From Anaerotruncus sp. (lineage in GTDB: Bacteria; Bacillota; Clostridia; Oscillospirales; Ruminococcaceae), in assembly GCA_021770005.1 (NCBI GenBank), contig JAETRV010000004.1, positions 1 to 64,000 on the forward strand: a DNA stretch of 64,000 bases, given 5' to 3'. Both the position numbers and the translations under genes were made by a program. Of this stretch, positions 7,825 through 16,660 are shown piece by piece. Every line of letters begins with the position of its first letter. Position 1 is the first letter of the stretch. The notes beneath the pieces are model-generated. The model did not search any database, was not told the DNA's origin, and saw nothing but the letters and a program-made list of their open reading frames with translations.

Positions 7825-8289
7825 TCAGGTCCCCGCCTGGGCCATCATTTTGCGGAGCTGCGTCACCAGTTCCCGCGCATTCTGCTCGTCCCGCATTACC
7901 ATGAAGATGGTGTCATCCCCCGCAAGCGTCCCGACCACACCGCTCCAATGCAGCGTATCAAGCGCGGCACAGGCGGCGTTCGCCATACCGGTATAGCATT
8001 TGATGACCAACATATTTCCCGCCGAATCGATCTCCCGCACCGCTTCCGAAAAGATCAGCAGAAATTTATCCGAAATCTCGCTTTTGGGCGCTCCGGTATG
8101 CGCGGTATAGTGGTATTTTCCATCCGCTGTGAGCGTTTTAATCAACCGGAGTTCCTTGATGTCCCGCGAGATCGTCGCCTGTGTGACAGGGAATCCGCTC
8201 TCGCTCAAAAGGTTAAGCAGCTCGTCCTGCGTGTCAATCGGACGGGAGCTGATAAGTTCCAATATCTTTGCGTGACGTCTTGCTTTCAT
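7825..8289 (-). CDS. argR: Arginine repressor
   Basis: 154-residue ArgR/AhrC-type regulator. An N-terminal winged helix (residues ~1-70) shows the recognition region FPVTQATISRDIKELRLIK; the C-terminal domain carries the arginine-binding and hexamerisation segment GTLAGDDTIFMVMRD. With arginine it should repress biosynthetic genes, none of which are in this window. It lies two bases from nadK and is evidently co-transcribed with nadK and recN. Confidence 0.94.
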   Translation of the reverse strand: MKARRHAKILELISSRPIDTQDELLNLLSESGFPVTQATISRDIKELRLIKTLTADGKYHYTAHTGAPKSEISDKFLLIFSEAVREIDSAGNMLVIKCYTGMANAACAALDTLHWSGVVGTLAGDDTIFMVMRDEQNARELVTQLRKMMAQAGT

Positions 8290-8291
8290 GC

Positions 8292-9143
8292 CTATCCCCT
8301 CGATTTTAATTTTTGGCTCAATATCTCTGTGAAATTTTTTTCTGGAAACTGGACAAACCGCGCCACCTTTTCCGCCCGCCTGATCCGCACCTCTGTTTTC
8401 CCGTCCAGAGATGCCGCCCGTTCCCCATCGATGTTCAGCGCCGCCCGGTCGCTGCCGCCGCTGAACCGGCAGCAGATCCGCAATTCCACATCCGGCGGGA
8501 AGAGGATCGACCGGTCATTCAGTGAATGTGGGCAGATCGGGGTCATTAGGATGGTGGAAATCCCGGGGGCAACCACCGGACCGCCGGCAGAAAGCGAGTA
8601 TGCGGTAGAACCTGTGGGCGTGGCGAAGATGAGGCCGTCCGCGCGGCAGGTTGCGATTGGGCCGTTTTTGCCCGAAATGACCAGATCAAGCAGGCGCGCG
8701 GTATCCCCACGGGTAATCACTGCGTCGTTCAGTGCGTACAACAGAGGCCCCCTTCCGCCGACCTGGATTTCAAGCAACATCCGCTCCTGAATCGCATAGT
8801 CCCCCTCCGCAAGCCTGCCAAGAAAATCCAACTCGTCCGGCTCGATTTGCGCCAGGTATCCCAGCCGTCCGGCGTTGATCCCAAGCAGGGGCTTGTCGTA
8901 ACGCATCGCGTGCTTTGCGCCATGCAGGATCGTCCCGTCCCCGCCGACAGTCAGCACAAGGTCGCATTCCGCGAGCAGCGGTTCCAGCTCCCCGGTTTGC
9001 AAGCCGCCGAACCGCTCCCCATACTCCGAAAGCGCCATTGGTTGGCAGCCACAAGCGGCGAGCTGGCGGATAATCTGTGGGAGAAGCTCCGCCGTATTGT
9101 GTTTTGTGAGATTCGGCAGCAATAAAACCTTTTTTTGCATCAT
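8292..9143 (-). CDS. nadK: NAD kinase
   Basis: Phosphorylates NAD to NADP in the cytoplasm. The diagnostic GGDGT motif is at about residues 67-71 (LTVGGDGTILHGA), followed by INAGRLGYL and the NAD-binding segment TPTGSTAYSLSAGGPVVAP. Length of 283 is normal. ATG 9143 or the adjacent ATG 9140 overlaps the end of tlyA, so translation is probably coupled. Confidence 0.95.
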   Translation of the reverse strand: MMQKKVLLLPNLTKHNTAELLPQIIRQLAACGCQPMALSEYGERFGGLQTGELEPLLAECDLVLTVGGDGTILHGAKHAMRYDKPLLGINAGRLGYLAQIEPDELDFLGRLAEGDYAIQERMLLEIQVGGRGPLLYALNDAVITRGDTARLLDLVISGKNGPIATCRADGLIFATPTGSTAYSLSAGGPVVAPGISTILMTPICPHSLNDRSILFPPDVELRICCRFSGGSDRAALNIDGERAASLDGKTEVRIRRAEKVARFVQFPEKNFTEILSQKLKSRG

Positions 9144-9958
9144 CTATTCCCGCTCTGCGGATGGTCGAGCTGCTCATGAGACTGGCATACCACCCGCTCG
9201 ATCTCCTCCGCGTCGATCCGGTCCTCCCCCTCTTTTTTCAGATACATCAGATATTCAATGTTCCCCTCCGGCCCTTTCACCGGGGAGAAGTCCAGCCCGC
9301 AGACCGCAAACCCGTTTTCCCGGGCGTATCCAGCCGCGTTTTCCACCACTTCGATATGGGTTTTGCGCTCGCGCACTACCCCGTTTTTCCCCACCTTTTC
9401 GCGCCCCGCTTCAAACTGCGGCTTGACCAGGCAGACCGCCTGTCCCACTTCGGAGAGGAGCCGTCCCGCAACTGGAAGCACTAGTTTGAGTGAGATAAAC
9501 GAAACATCGATGCTTAGGAAATCAACTGGTTCTGGAACCTGTTCTTCGGTCACATACCGGATATTGGTGCGCTCGAGGTTGACCACCCGCTCGTCGGTAC
9601 GCAGCTTCCACGCGAGCTGCCCGTACCCCACATCCACCGCATAGACCTTGGCCGCACCATTTTGCAGCATACAGTCGGTGAATCCGCCGGTTGAAGCTCC
9701 AATATCCATGCAGCATTTCCCCTGCAAGTCGATCGGAAACACCTGCATCGCCTTTTCCAGTTTGAGACCACCCCGACTGACGTAGGCCAGCGTTTCTCCG
9801 CGCACTTCGATCTCGGCATCCTCTGGCAGATCGGCGCCGGGCTTATCGGCTTTCTGGTGGTTCACATAGACCTGCCCTGCCATAATGACCGCTTTTGCCT
9901 TTTCCCTGCTCGGAAACAGTCCGCGCTCCACCAATAGGATATCCAGCCTTTTTTTCAT
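9140..9958 (-). CDS. tlyA: TlyA-family rRNA methyltransferase
   Basis: 272-residue protein with an N-terminal S4 RNA-binding domain (KKRLDILLVERGLFPSREKA, residues 2-60) and an FtsJ/RrmJ-type methyltransferase domain whose SAM motif is DIGASTGGFTDC (about 82-93). In other bacteria TlyA adds 2'-O-methyl groups to cytidines of 16S and 23S rRNA; the Firmicute member YqxC is less studied. It overlaps nadK by four bases and belongs to the dxs-tlyA-nadK-argR-recN series. The gap to dxs is filled by repeat DNA. Confidence 0.9.
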   Translation of the reverse strand: MKKRLDILLVERGLFPSREKAKAVIMAGQVYVNHQKADKPGADLPEDAEIEVRGETLAYVSRGGLKLEKAMQVFPIDLQGKCCMDIGASTGGFTDCMLQNGAAKVYAVDVGYGQLAWKLRTDERVVNLERTNIRYVTEEQVPEPVDFLSIDVSFISLKLVLPVAGRLLSEVGQAVCLVKPQFEAGREKVGKNGVVRERKTHIEVVENAAGYARENGFAVCGLDFSPVKGPEGNIEYLMYLKKEGEDRIDAEEIERVVCQSHEQLDHPQSGNR

Positions 9959-9992
9959 AAAAACCGGCCTCCATTTTCTGATTCGTGCCTTT

Positions 9993-10372
9993 TACGAGGG
10001 GCTCTGCCCCTCGACCCCGCCACCTTTGAAAAGGTGGACGAAACTTTTCGTTTAAAGTAAATCTTTGATACAGCGTTACTTTCAAAAATTTCCCCGGCAG
10101 ACTCAAAAGGATCGTATATATAGAGTTTCCCAGCTCATCGGGGTGGGGCCTACGGGGAGGGGGCACTGCCCCCTAGCCCGTAAGACAGCCCGCAAGGGGC
10201 GTCGCGCGAAGCGCGCTTCGAGTCGCAGACTCGAGAAGCCCCGAGGAGGGCGCTCTGCGCCCAGAAGTTTGGTCTGGGGCCAAACTTCTGGCTGTCTCCC
10301 ACTGCCCCTCGACCCCGCAATTTTCCGAGAAAAATTGCGTAAAGCTTTCGATTTCAAACAGGCCCTCAGAAG
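9993..10372. repeat. Composite hairpin-rich dispersed repeat between tlyA and dxs
   Basis: The ~380-base gap holds no gene. Read on the minus strand it starts beside the dxs stop with GGGCCTGTTTGAAATC, then a chain of hairpins: GCAATTTT/AAAATTGC, GGGGTCGAGGGGC, CAGAAGTTTGG/CCAAACTTCTG, GGGCGC/GCGCCC, CGAGTC/GACTCG, CGCGC/GCGCG and GGGGCA/TGCCCC, ending in AGGGGCAGAGCCCCT. The same modules recur at 28829-28975, 39899-40108 and 50596-50683. Confidence 0.75.
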
Positions 10373-12231
10373 TAGAGCGCCGTGATCTGCTCTTCAAGTG
10401 AACCGGCATCCAGGCCGCACCGGCGCAGCGCCGAGGAAACCGGCATCTGCGGCAGGAACGGATTCTCCACCGCACGAATGGTCATCCGTCCAATATACCC
10501 CGCATCCGAGAGACGGGAAAGGAAGTGTTCCCCAACGCCGCCGCTGCGGATTCCTTCCTCCACAAAATAGATGGTCCGGTATTTTTTCGCCAATGTGATG
10601 CACGCTTCCGGGATTGGGGATATCTGGTGGAGTTTGAGCAGGTCAACGATTTTTCCTTGACCTGCAAGGCTCTGCGCCGCACAGTAGACCTCACCGAACT
10701 CCCGCCCATAAGAAACCACCAACGTTTCTCCGCCGGATTTCAAGTGCAGCCATTCCGAAGATGCTTCGGGCAGCGCGGGTGAAAATTCCGGTTCGCCGCC
10801 CCGCGGATATCGTACCGCTACAAGCCCGCTGACATCGTACAGCGCCTTTTTCAAAGCATAGCGGAGGTCGGAAAAGGTAGCCGGGGAATAAACCGTCGTC
10901 CCTGGGATCGCACTCAGGAACGCCGCGTCAAACATCCCCTGATGGGTCTCCCCGTCATCGCCGACCAGCCCCGCGCGGTCAACCGCAAGCAGGACATGCT
11001 GCTGCTCGATCGCCGCGTCATGGATCAACTGGTCGAATCCCCGCTGTAAAAAGGTGGAATACACCGCAAATACCGGAAGCAGCCCACCTGCCGCCAGGCC
11101 GCAGGCGAAAGTGACCGCGTGTTCCTCTGCGATTCCCACATCAAAAAACCGATTTTTCGATCCAAACTGCTCCGCGAAACCGTCCAGACCGGTACCGCCC
11201 TGCATCGCCGCGGTGATTGCGCAAATCCGTTCATCCTTCTGCGCCAGCCGCACCAGTTCCTGTCCAAAGACCGACGAAAAGTTCTCTGAGGCGGGATTCA
11301 GCTCCCCGCTCTCATAGTCAAATTTCCCCACGCCATGGAAGGTAGACGGGTTCTTTTCCGCATATGGATAGCCCTTCCCCTTCACCGTATTGATATGAAC
11401 CAGGACCGGCTTTTCCAGCGCTTTGGCGCGGCGGAAGGTCTGAACCAGAAGCGGGACGTCATGCCCATCCACCGGTCCGAGATAATCGAAGCCGAAGTCC
11501 TCGAACATATTGCTGTGGTAGATCGTCTGCCGGAGCAGGGCCTTGGAATTGTAGAGGATGTCGCGGGCCGTATTCCCCACCAGCGGGATTTTGAGCAGAG
11601 CCTGTTCCACCGTATCCTTGAGCTGGGCGTATCCCTGTGTAGTTCGTTTCTCCGCGAGGTACCGCGCCAGACTGCCCACACTCTCGGAAATCGACATGTG
11701 GTTATCGTTGAGCACCACAATCAACCGGTCCTTGCTCCGGCCCGCATTGTTGAGCGCCTCATAAACCATCCCGCCGGTGAATGCGCCATCCCCCACAACC
11801 GCAACCACATGGTGTCTGTCCCCTGTCAAAGTTTTGGCCTTCGCAAGCCCGTACGCCGCAGAAACCGATGTGCTCGCGTGTCCGCCGATAAACGCATCGT
11901 AGACGCTTTCACTCGGGCGCGGGAATCCCGAAATCCCGTCCTCCTGACGGACCTTTGAAAACTGTTTCAGCCGGCCGGTCAGGAGCTTATGGGTATAGCT
12001 CTGATGCCCGACATCCCAAACAATCTGATCCTGCGGCAGGTCAAAGACAGTATGCAGCGCGACCGTCAGTTCCACCGCTCCCAAGTTAGACGCGAGGTGT
12101 CCCCCGGTGCTCGAAAGCGTGCGGATCAGCCGCTGACGGATCTCCCAACAGAGATTTTTCTGCTGTTCCTCATTCAGTTTTTTCAGGTCCTCCGGAAATT
12201 TCAGGGTATGCAACAGGTTAAAATTTGCCAA
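10366..12231 (-). CDS. dxs: 1-deoxy-D-xylulose-5-phosphate synthase
   Basis: First enzyme of the MEP isoprenoid route, joining pyruvate and glyceraldehyde 3-phosphate with thiamine diphosphate. Visible are HQSYTHKLLTGR, the thiamine-binding GDGAFTGG...LNDNHMSIS segment, the central pyrimidine domain with EEHAVTFACGLA, and the transketolase C-terminal domain. I place the start at TTG 12231 (product begins MANFNLLHTL), with AAAGAGGTG just upstream. That gives 621 residues and a 19-base gap to the DUF212 gene, whereas the longer frame to 12276 would overlap it. Functionally linked to ispA upstream and to ispD/ispF at 33.6-34.9 kb. Confidence 0.95.
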   Translation of the reverse strand: MANFNLLHTLKFPEDLKKLNEEQQKNLCWEIRQRLIRTLSSTGGHLASNLGAVELTVALHTVFDLPQDQIVWDVGHQSYTHKLLTGRLKQFSKVRQEDGISGFPRPSESVYDAFIGGHASTSVSAAYGLAKAKTLTGDRHHVVAVVGDGAFTGGMVYEALNNAGRSKDRLIVVLNDNHMSISESVGSLARYLAEKRTTQGYAQLKDTVEQALLKIPLVGNTARDILYNSKALLRQTIYHSNMFEDFGFDYLGPVDGHDVPLLVQTFRRAKALEKPVLVHINTVKGKGYPYAEKNPSTFHGVGKFDYESGELNPASENFSSVFGQELVRLAQKDERICAITAAMQGGTGLDGFAEQFGSKNRFFDVGIAEEHAVTFACGLAAGGLLPVFAVYSTFLQRGFDQLIHDAAIEQQHVLLAVDRAGLVGDDGETHQGMFDAAFLSAIPGTTVYSPATFSDLRYALKKALYDVSGLVAVRYPRGGEPEFSPALPEASSEWLHLKSGGETLVVSYGREFGEVYCAAQSLAGQGKIVDLLKLHQISPIPEACITLAKKYRTIYFVEEGIRSGGVGEHFLSRLSDAGYIGRMTIRAVENPFLPQMPVSSALRRCGLDAGSLEEQITALYF

Positions 12232-12250
12232 ACCAAACACCTCTTTCGGC

Positions 12251-12754
12251 TCAAAAGACCGGCACAAGCAGCGCAATCACGATTCCCAAAACTGCCCCGC
12301 AGAGCACCTCCAGCGGCGTGTGACCAATAAATTCTTTCAGGGTCTTATGCTGTTCGTCCGGACGCTCATACTCTCCCCGTGTCAGCGCATCCAGCTCGTC
12401 CCGGAGCATCTGGAACACCTCCCGGAAATCCACCGCCATCTTATTCAAAACCTTGGCCTGCTCGCCCGCCGCGCGGCGTACACCCATTGCGTCATACATC
12501 ACAATTCCTGCCAGCACGACCGCCAGGGCAAACTCTGGGGAAGAAAAGCCCGTTTTACGCGCCATCCCGACCGCCACCGAACAGACAAGGGAGGAATGGG
12601 AGCTTGGCATCCCGCCAGAACCTACCATCCTTTCCCAACTGATCTTTTTGGATGGAAGATAGGCCAGCAGGGTCTTGATAAACTGGGCGGCAAACCACGA
12701 GAGAAAACCAATATTGATGATATAATTTCCTGTTAAACTTCTCAGAAACTCCAT
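12251..12754 (-). CDS. DUF212 / divergent PAP2-family membrane protein (YuiD-like)
   Basis: 167-residue integral membrane protein of the DUF212 family, distantly related to PAP2 acid phosphatases. Characteristic stretches are WFAAQFIKT near the N-terminus, GGMPSSHSSLVCSVAVGMA (about 48-66), and a C-terminal HTPLEVLCGAVLGIVIALL helix. Conserved Ser-His and His-Thr-Pro-Glu motifs match the PAP2-like active site. It lies between ispA and dxs, so a role in prenyl-phosphate metabolism, for example dephosphorylation of a lipid diphosphate, is suggested by context but not shown. Confidence 0.85.
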   Translation of the reverse strand: MEFLRSLTGNYIINIGFLSWFAAQFIKTLLAYLPSKKISWERMVGSGGMPSSHSSLVCSVAVGMARKTGFSSPEFALAVVLAGIVMYDAMGVRRAAGEQAKVLNKMAVDFREVFQMLRDELDALTRGEYERPDEQHKTLKEFIGHTPLEVLCGAVLGIVIALLVPVF

Positions 12755-12782
12755 CCAAACGCCTCCTAGATTTTCCGCCCTG

Positions 12783-13664
12783 TCAATGGTCCCGGGTCAG
12801 GACCTGCTCTGCCAGCCAGAGCAGAAAACCGTTGTCCGGGAGCTGCTTCGCGCTCTGCACCGCTTTCTGAATCTGCTCCGCGGCACGCTGGCGCGCACCA
12901 TCTATCCCGAACAGGGTCGTATAGGTGGTTTTCTGGTTCTGTCCATCGCTCCCGACCGGCTTCCCCAGCTTTTCCGCATCGCCTACCACATCGAGGATGT
13001 CGTCTGTGATCTGGAATGCAAGCCCGTAGGCAGCGGCGTAAGCGTCTGCGGCGCTGCGGACCTCCTGCGGTGCATTCCCGGCGATGCATCCGAGCGCCGC
13101 CGCTGCGCGCAGCAACGCACCTGTTTTCAGCGCATACAGGGTATCGAGCCGCTGCGCGCTGATCTGCTTTCCCTCGCTTTCCAGGTCGATCACCTGTCCG
13201 CCGATCATCCCCCTGGCGCCCGCCGCGCGGGAAAGGGCCAGCACCGCCTCCATCCGCGCGGGTTCCGGCAGCCCGGCGGAGGCTACCGTTTCAAAAGCCA
13301 TTGTCAGCAGTCCATCCCCCGCGAGTAAAGCATTCGCCTCCCCAAACGCCTTATGGCAGGACGGCTTTCCACGCCGGAAATCATCGTTGTCCATACAGGG
13401 CAGGTCATCATGGATCAGCGAATAGGCATGCACCATCTCCACCGCACAGGCCAGGGCCATAGCGCCTTGCGGGTCCGCACCCGACATCCGCCCAAACTCG
13501 AGAACCAAAGCGGCGCGCAGACGCTTCCCCGCGTCCAACAAGCTGTGACGCATCGCCTGAAAGACCACCTCCTGTGGGTCGTTCCCGCTGGTGTCCAGAC
13601 AGGTATGCAGCGCTTGATTGGTCCTCTGCGCATCGTCCTTCAGCCGTTGTTCAAACTGGTTCAT
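12783..13664 (-). CDS. ispA: Polyprenyl diphosphate synthase (farnesyl/geranylgeranyl type)
   Basis: Chain-elongating trans-prenyltransferase, 293 residues. First Asp-rich motif: LIHDDLPCMDNDD (about 86-98); second: FQITDDILDVVGD (about 225-237). The two residues inserted in the first motif (DDxxxxD) are typical of bacterial short-chain IspA. Product length, probably C15, cannot be fixed from sequence. The start overlaps the last 14 bases of xseB, an arrangement shared with many Firmicutes. Confidence 0.93.
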   Translation of the reverse strand: MNQFEQRLKDDAQRTNQALHTCLDTSGNDPQEVVFQAMRHSLLDAGKRLRAALVLEFGRMSGADPQGAMALACAVEMVHAYSLIHDDLPCMDNDDFRRGKPSCHKAFGEANALLAGDGLLTMAFETVASAGLPEPARMEAVLALSRAAGARGMIGGQVIDLESEGKQISAQRLDTLYALKTGALLRAAAALGCIAGNAPQEVRSAADAYAAAYGLAFQITDDILDVVGDAEKLGKPVGSDGQNQKTTYTTLFGIDGARQRAAEQIQKAVQSAKQLPDNGFLLWLAEQVLTRDH

Positions 13665-13860
13665 CCCCTGCCTCCTTTGGTACTGTCAGCTTTTCCACCT
13701 TTAGCCTGGCGGTCTCCAACTTCCCGTTTGCAAAGTCAATCAACTTGACCGCTTCTGCATAGAGCTTGATCGACTCATCTATCGAAATCTCACCGTTCAT
13801 CCGCGTCAGAATCTCTTCCAGCCGCCCAACGGCCCCCTCCAGGGTCATGGATTTGCTCAT
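13651..13860 (-). CDS. xseB: Exodeoxyribonuclease VII small subunit
   Basis: 69-residue helical protein matching XseB: MTLEGAVGRLEEILTRMNG, the IDESIKLYAEAVKLIDF helix and a terminal ETARLKVEKL segment. It packs on XseA to form exonuclease VII, which degrades single-stranded DNA. ATG 13860 overlaps the xseA stop in TAATG, indicating coupling. A longer in-frame extension upstream lies inside xseA and is not coding. Confidence 0.93.
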   Translation of the reverse strand: MSKSMTLEGAVGRLEEILTRMNGEISIDESIKLYAEAVKLIDFANGKLETARLKVEKLTVPKEAGDEPV

Positions 13861-15065
13861 TATTTTTTCTCCTTTATCCCACTCACCGTCGAATAGATTT
13901 CGCCGTCCGCCAGGCGGGTGACCATCCGCTCCCCCACCTGCACCTGTGCAACCGATATCACCGTCTTTCCCTCGACCGCTGTCAGGCTGTATCCCCGTTC
14001 CAGCAGTTTTACCGGGCTGCGCGCTTCGAGCAGCTCCGCCAGGTGTCGCAGACGGATTTTGGTATCGCACAGCTTCCGGCCGACCGATTGGTGGATCGAT
14101 TCCTGCAAAAAAGACAGCGTTTGTGCATACTGTTCCAGCCGGTGGGCGGGCGTAAAAATCCGGCTTTTTGCCTCATCTAAGCGGCGTTGGAAAAATGCAA
14201 TCCGCCTGGTTGTCAGTTCCTCGCACTTCCGCCCCAGTTCCAGCAGGTAATATTGCAGATCGGGCAGATTGGGGGCGACCAGCTCCGCAGCCGCAGAAGG
14301 GGTTGGAGCGCGCAGATCCGCCGCAAAGTCGGCAATGGTGAAGTCGGTTTCGTGCCCGACCGCCGAAACGACTGGGATTGCACTCGCGGCAATCGTGCGC
14401 GCAAGCTGCTCATCGTTGAATGCCCATAGGTCTTCCATCGAGCCGCCGCCCCGACCGACGATCATCACGTCACATGCGTTTTTCTGGTTGAGCAGCCGAA
14501 TGCCATCCACAACCGTTTGTGCCGCACCTTTCCCCTGTACCTGCACCGGCACAAGCACCACCCTTGCCACCGGATACCGGCGGGAAAGGATGTTCAGCAT
14601 ATCCTGAAGTGCGGCGGCGCCTTCGCTGGTCACGATCCCGATCCGCTCTGGATAGGGCGGAAGGGGGCGTTTCCGCTCCGGGTCAAACAGCCCCTCCCGG
14701 GCAAGCTTCTCCTTGCGCTGCTCAAATGCGAGGTGAAGTGCGCCAATCCCATCCGGCTGCATGTCGGTCACATAAAACTGATAGCTTCCATCCCGCTCGT
14801 AAAGAGAAACCGATCCGCTGACCACAACTGCCATTCCGTTTTCAGGGGAAAATGGGAGCTGCGCCGCATAGCTGCGGAACATCACCCCTTTGATGGCCGC
14901 ATTATCGTCCTTCAGGGTAAAATACAGATGCCCCGACTTGTAATGCCGGGTAAAATTGGAAATTTCTCCTCGCACCATCAGGCCATTGAGCAGATGGTCG
15001 GATTGCAGGATCGACTTGACATATTGGTTGAGTTGGGAGACGGTCACCACCATAGGCTGGTTCAT
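13860..15065 (-). CDS. xseA: Exodeoxyribonuclease VII large subunit
   Basis: 401 residues. The N-terminal OB fold (MVVTVSQLNQYVKSIL...VRGEISNFTRHYKSGHLYFTLKD split over residues 4-48) is followed by the catalytic domain with EGAAALQDMLNIL, VIVGRGGGSMEDLWAFNDE (about 185-203) and SAVGHETDFTIADFAAD. A long coiled coil occupies the C-terminal third. Start ATG 15065 shares ATGA with the preceding gene stop. Forms exonuclease VII with XseB. Confidence 0.95.
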   Translation of the reverse strand: MNQPMVVTVSQLNQYVKSILQSDHLLNGLMVRGEISNFTRHYKSGHLYFTLKDDNAAIKGVMFRSYAAQLPFSPENGMAVVVSGSVSLYERDGSYQFYVTDMQPDGIGALHLAFEQRKEKLAREGLFDPERKRPLPPYPERIGIVTSEGAAALQDMLNILSRRYPVARVVLVPVQVQGKGAAQTVVDGIRLLNQKNACDVMIVGRGGGSMEDLWAFNDEQLARTIAASAIPVVSAVGHETDFTIADFAADLRAPTPSAAAELVAPNLPDLQYYLLELGRKCEELTTRRIAFFQRRLDEAKSRIFTPAHRLEQYAQTLSFLQESIHQSVGRKLCDTKIRLRHLAELLEARSPVKLLERGYSLTAVEGKTVISVAQVQVGERMVTRLADGEIYSTVSGIKEKK

Positions 15066-16009
15066 CCGGGTGCACCGCCCGTCTGCGCATACATCGCCAG
15101 AACCGCAATCCCCGCTGCATTGTCGGAGGAGAACTGCGGTTCTGCAAAAAATCCGCCGTATTTTTCTGTGATCCGCTCCCGGATGATCCGGTTGGACATC
15201 ACCCCACCCGAATAAACCACCGGCAGGTTCGGCTCTGATTCCCGTATCTGCTCTGTCATGCGGTCCACCGCCGCCAGAATACTTTCGATACAGAACCGGG
15301 CGATGTCGCAGGCAGGCTCTCCGGATTTGAGCATCCTTGCGCACTGGTTTTCGATGCCGGAGAGAGAGCAGTCCCGGCCTTTCATCACCGGGCGAACTCG
15401 GAATTTGCGTTCGGACTGCAAGGCCAGCATTTCCAGCTGCCGACCCGCCGGGAACGGCAGGCCAAGCATTCCACCGACCCGGTCAACCGCCTGTCCCGCT
15501 TTCAGATCAAGCGACTGTGCAACCAGTTCAACCGAAAAAATCTGATGCTGGTCCGGCCGGACCAGCAGACACTCGGTTGTCCCGCCCGAAAGATGGAACG
15601 CCGCAAACCGTTTGCCGGCAAGCCCAAGCTGTCCCGCAGAAAAAAGGGCAGCGGCAATATGCCCCGCCTGATGGGAAAACCGGGCAAGCGGTATGCCGCA
15701 GACCGACGCGACCGACTCGGCTACCAGTTCCCCCACCAGAAAACAGGGCATATAGGAGCCTTCCTGATCCCGCGGACGCACAGATACCCCTACCCCCTCC
15801 AGCCGGACCTGCTCCTGTGACATCAGTTCCCCGACCAATCCGCCAAGCTGCTTCACATGCGCAAAAACTGCGTCGCTCTGGCGAAGCCCAAGCGCGCCCT
15901 GCTTTACCGGCAGCAGCTTTTTCCGCTGCATGATCTGGTGGTTCTGGCTGTTATAAAGCGCAACCGAACTGGTATAATTGCTGGTATCCAGCCCAAGATA
16001 ATACGCCAT
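15062..16009 (-). CDS. TsaD/Kae1-like protein (peptidase M22 family paralogue)
   Basis: 315-residue ASKHA-fold protein related to TsaD, the t6A tRNA-modification enzyme. It begins MAYYLGLDTSNYTSS like TsaD/TsaB nucleotide-binding starts. The metal-type motif is FSHQAGHIAAA (H-x3-H), and later FHLSGGTTECL and VVYSGGVMSN match TsaD phosphate loops. TsaD proper is nearer 340 residues with the motif NHxEGH, so this shorter protein is probably a paralogue of unknown role rather than TsaD itself. It sits between nusB (4-base gap) and xseA (4-base overlap). Whether a second, canonical tsaD exists elsewhere would decide this. Confidence 0.75.
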   Translation of the reverse strand: MAYYLGLDTSNYTSSVALYNSQNHQIMQRKKLLPVKQGALGLRQSDAVFAHVKQLGGLVGELMSQEQVRLEGVGVSVRPRDQEGSYMPCFLVGELVAESVASVCGIPLARFSHQAGHIAAALFSAGQLGLAGKRFAAFHLSGGTTECLLVRPDQHQIFSVELVAQSLDLKAGQAVDRVGGMLGLPFPAGRQLEMLALQSERKFRVRPVMKGRDCSLSGIENQCARMLKSGEPACDIARFCIESILAAVDRMTEQIRESEPNLPVVYSGGVMSNRIIRERITEKYGGFFAEPQFSSDNAAGIAVLAMYAQTGGAPG

Positions 16010-16013
16010 CGGG

Positions 16014-16499
16014 TTATTCTGCGGTACCGGAAACGACGGTCTCCGCTGCATTGGAAGGTGCTTGTCCGGCATTTTGCTCCTCCGGGGAGAGCTCGGGCGG
16101 CTCCTTCCCTTTCCCGCGCACATAAGCGCCGAGCACTCCATTGACAAACGAGAAATCGTCATCATTTCCGTATCTTTTAGCCAGCTCCACCGCCTCATTG
16201 ATCGAAGCACCGACCGGCACCGTATCCTCATGGTCAATCTCCCAGAGGCTCATCCGGAGGATCGAAAGCGCAACCCGCGACATCCGGTTGAGCTTCCATT
16301 TTTTCGAATATTTTGCGATCGATGCATCCAGCCACGGCATGTGGTCGGAGACATCCTTCGCGAGATGATATGCGTAATCATCTACCTCAATGTTGCGCCC
16401 AACCACCGCCTGTTCGATGATCTCGTCGATCGTCTCATCTTTAAATGAGCGCTCAAAGATCAGGGTGAAGGCAACCTCACGGGATTCGCTGCGTTTCAT
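16014..16499 (-). CDS. nusB: Transcription antitermination factor NusB
   Basis: All-helical RNA-binding factor for rRNA antitermination. MKRSESREVAFTLIFE is the usual start, and LNRMSRVALSILRMSLWEI and VPVGASINEAVELAKRYG (about 100-120) followed by FVNGVLGA are family signatures. The C-terminal ~25 residues (SPEEQNAGQAPSNAAETV) are an extra low-complexity tail absent from the E. coli protein. First gene of the tight nusB-tsaD-like-xseA-xseB-ispA cluster. Confidence 0.94.
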   Translation of the reverse strand: MKRSESREVAFTLIFERSFKDETIDEIIEQAVVGRNIEVDDYAYHLAKDVSDHMPWLDASIAKYSKKWKLNRMSRVALSILRMSLWEIDHEDTVPVGASINEAVELAKRYGNDDDFSFVNGVLGAYVRGKGKEPPELSPEEQNAGQAPSNAAETVVSGTAE

Positions 16500-16618
16500 A
16501 TCGTTTCTCCTAACTCCTGCTTCCAGTAAACAGTTTCAAATACGGCCTTGTGCAAAATATCGGCCCAGCCCTGCACAAAACAAGGGGATGTTCTTTGTCT
16601 TGTGATAACACAATAGAA

Positions 16619-16637
16619 CGCCCTCCCTGTGGAGGGC
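16619..16637. terminator. Hairpin between Asp23 gene and nusB
   Basis: GCCCTCC-CTGT-GGAGGGC is a perfect 7-bp stem about 25 bases after the Asp23-family stop. The T-run after it on the minus strand is poor, so termination would be partial. Confidence 0.45.
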
Positions 16638-16660
16638 ATCCAAATGCTGTTCCAAAAGTT

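Noticed and set aside
10103..10385. Several 80-107 codon frames in the tlyA-dxs gap
   Set aside because: They lie in hairpin repeat DNA and are Arg/Gly-rich on every strand, as expected of GC-rich palindromes.
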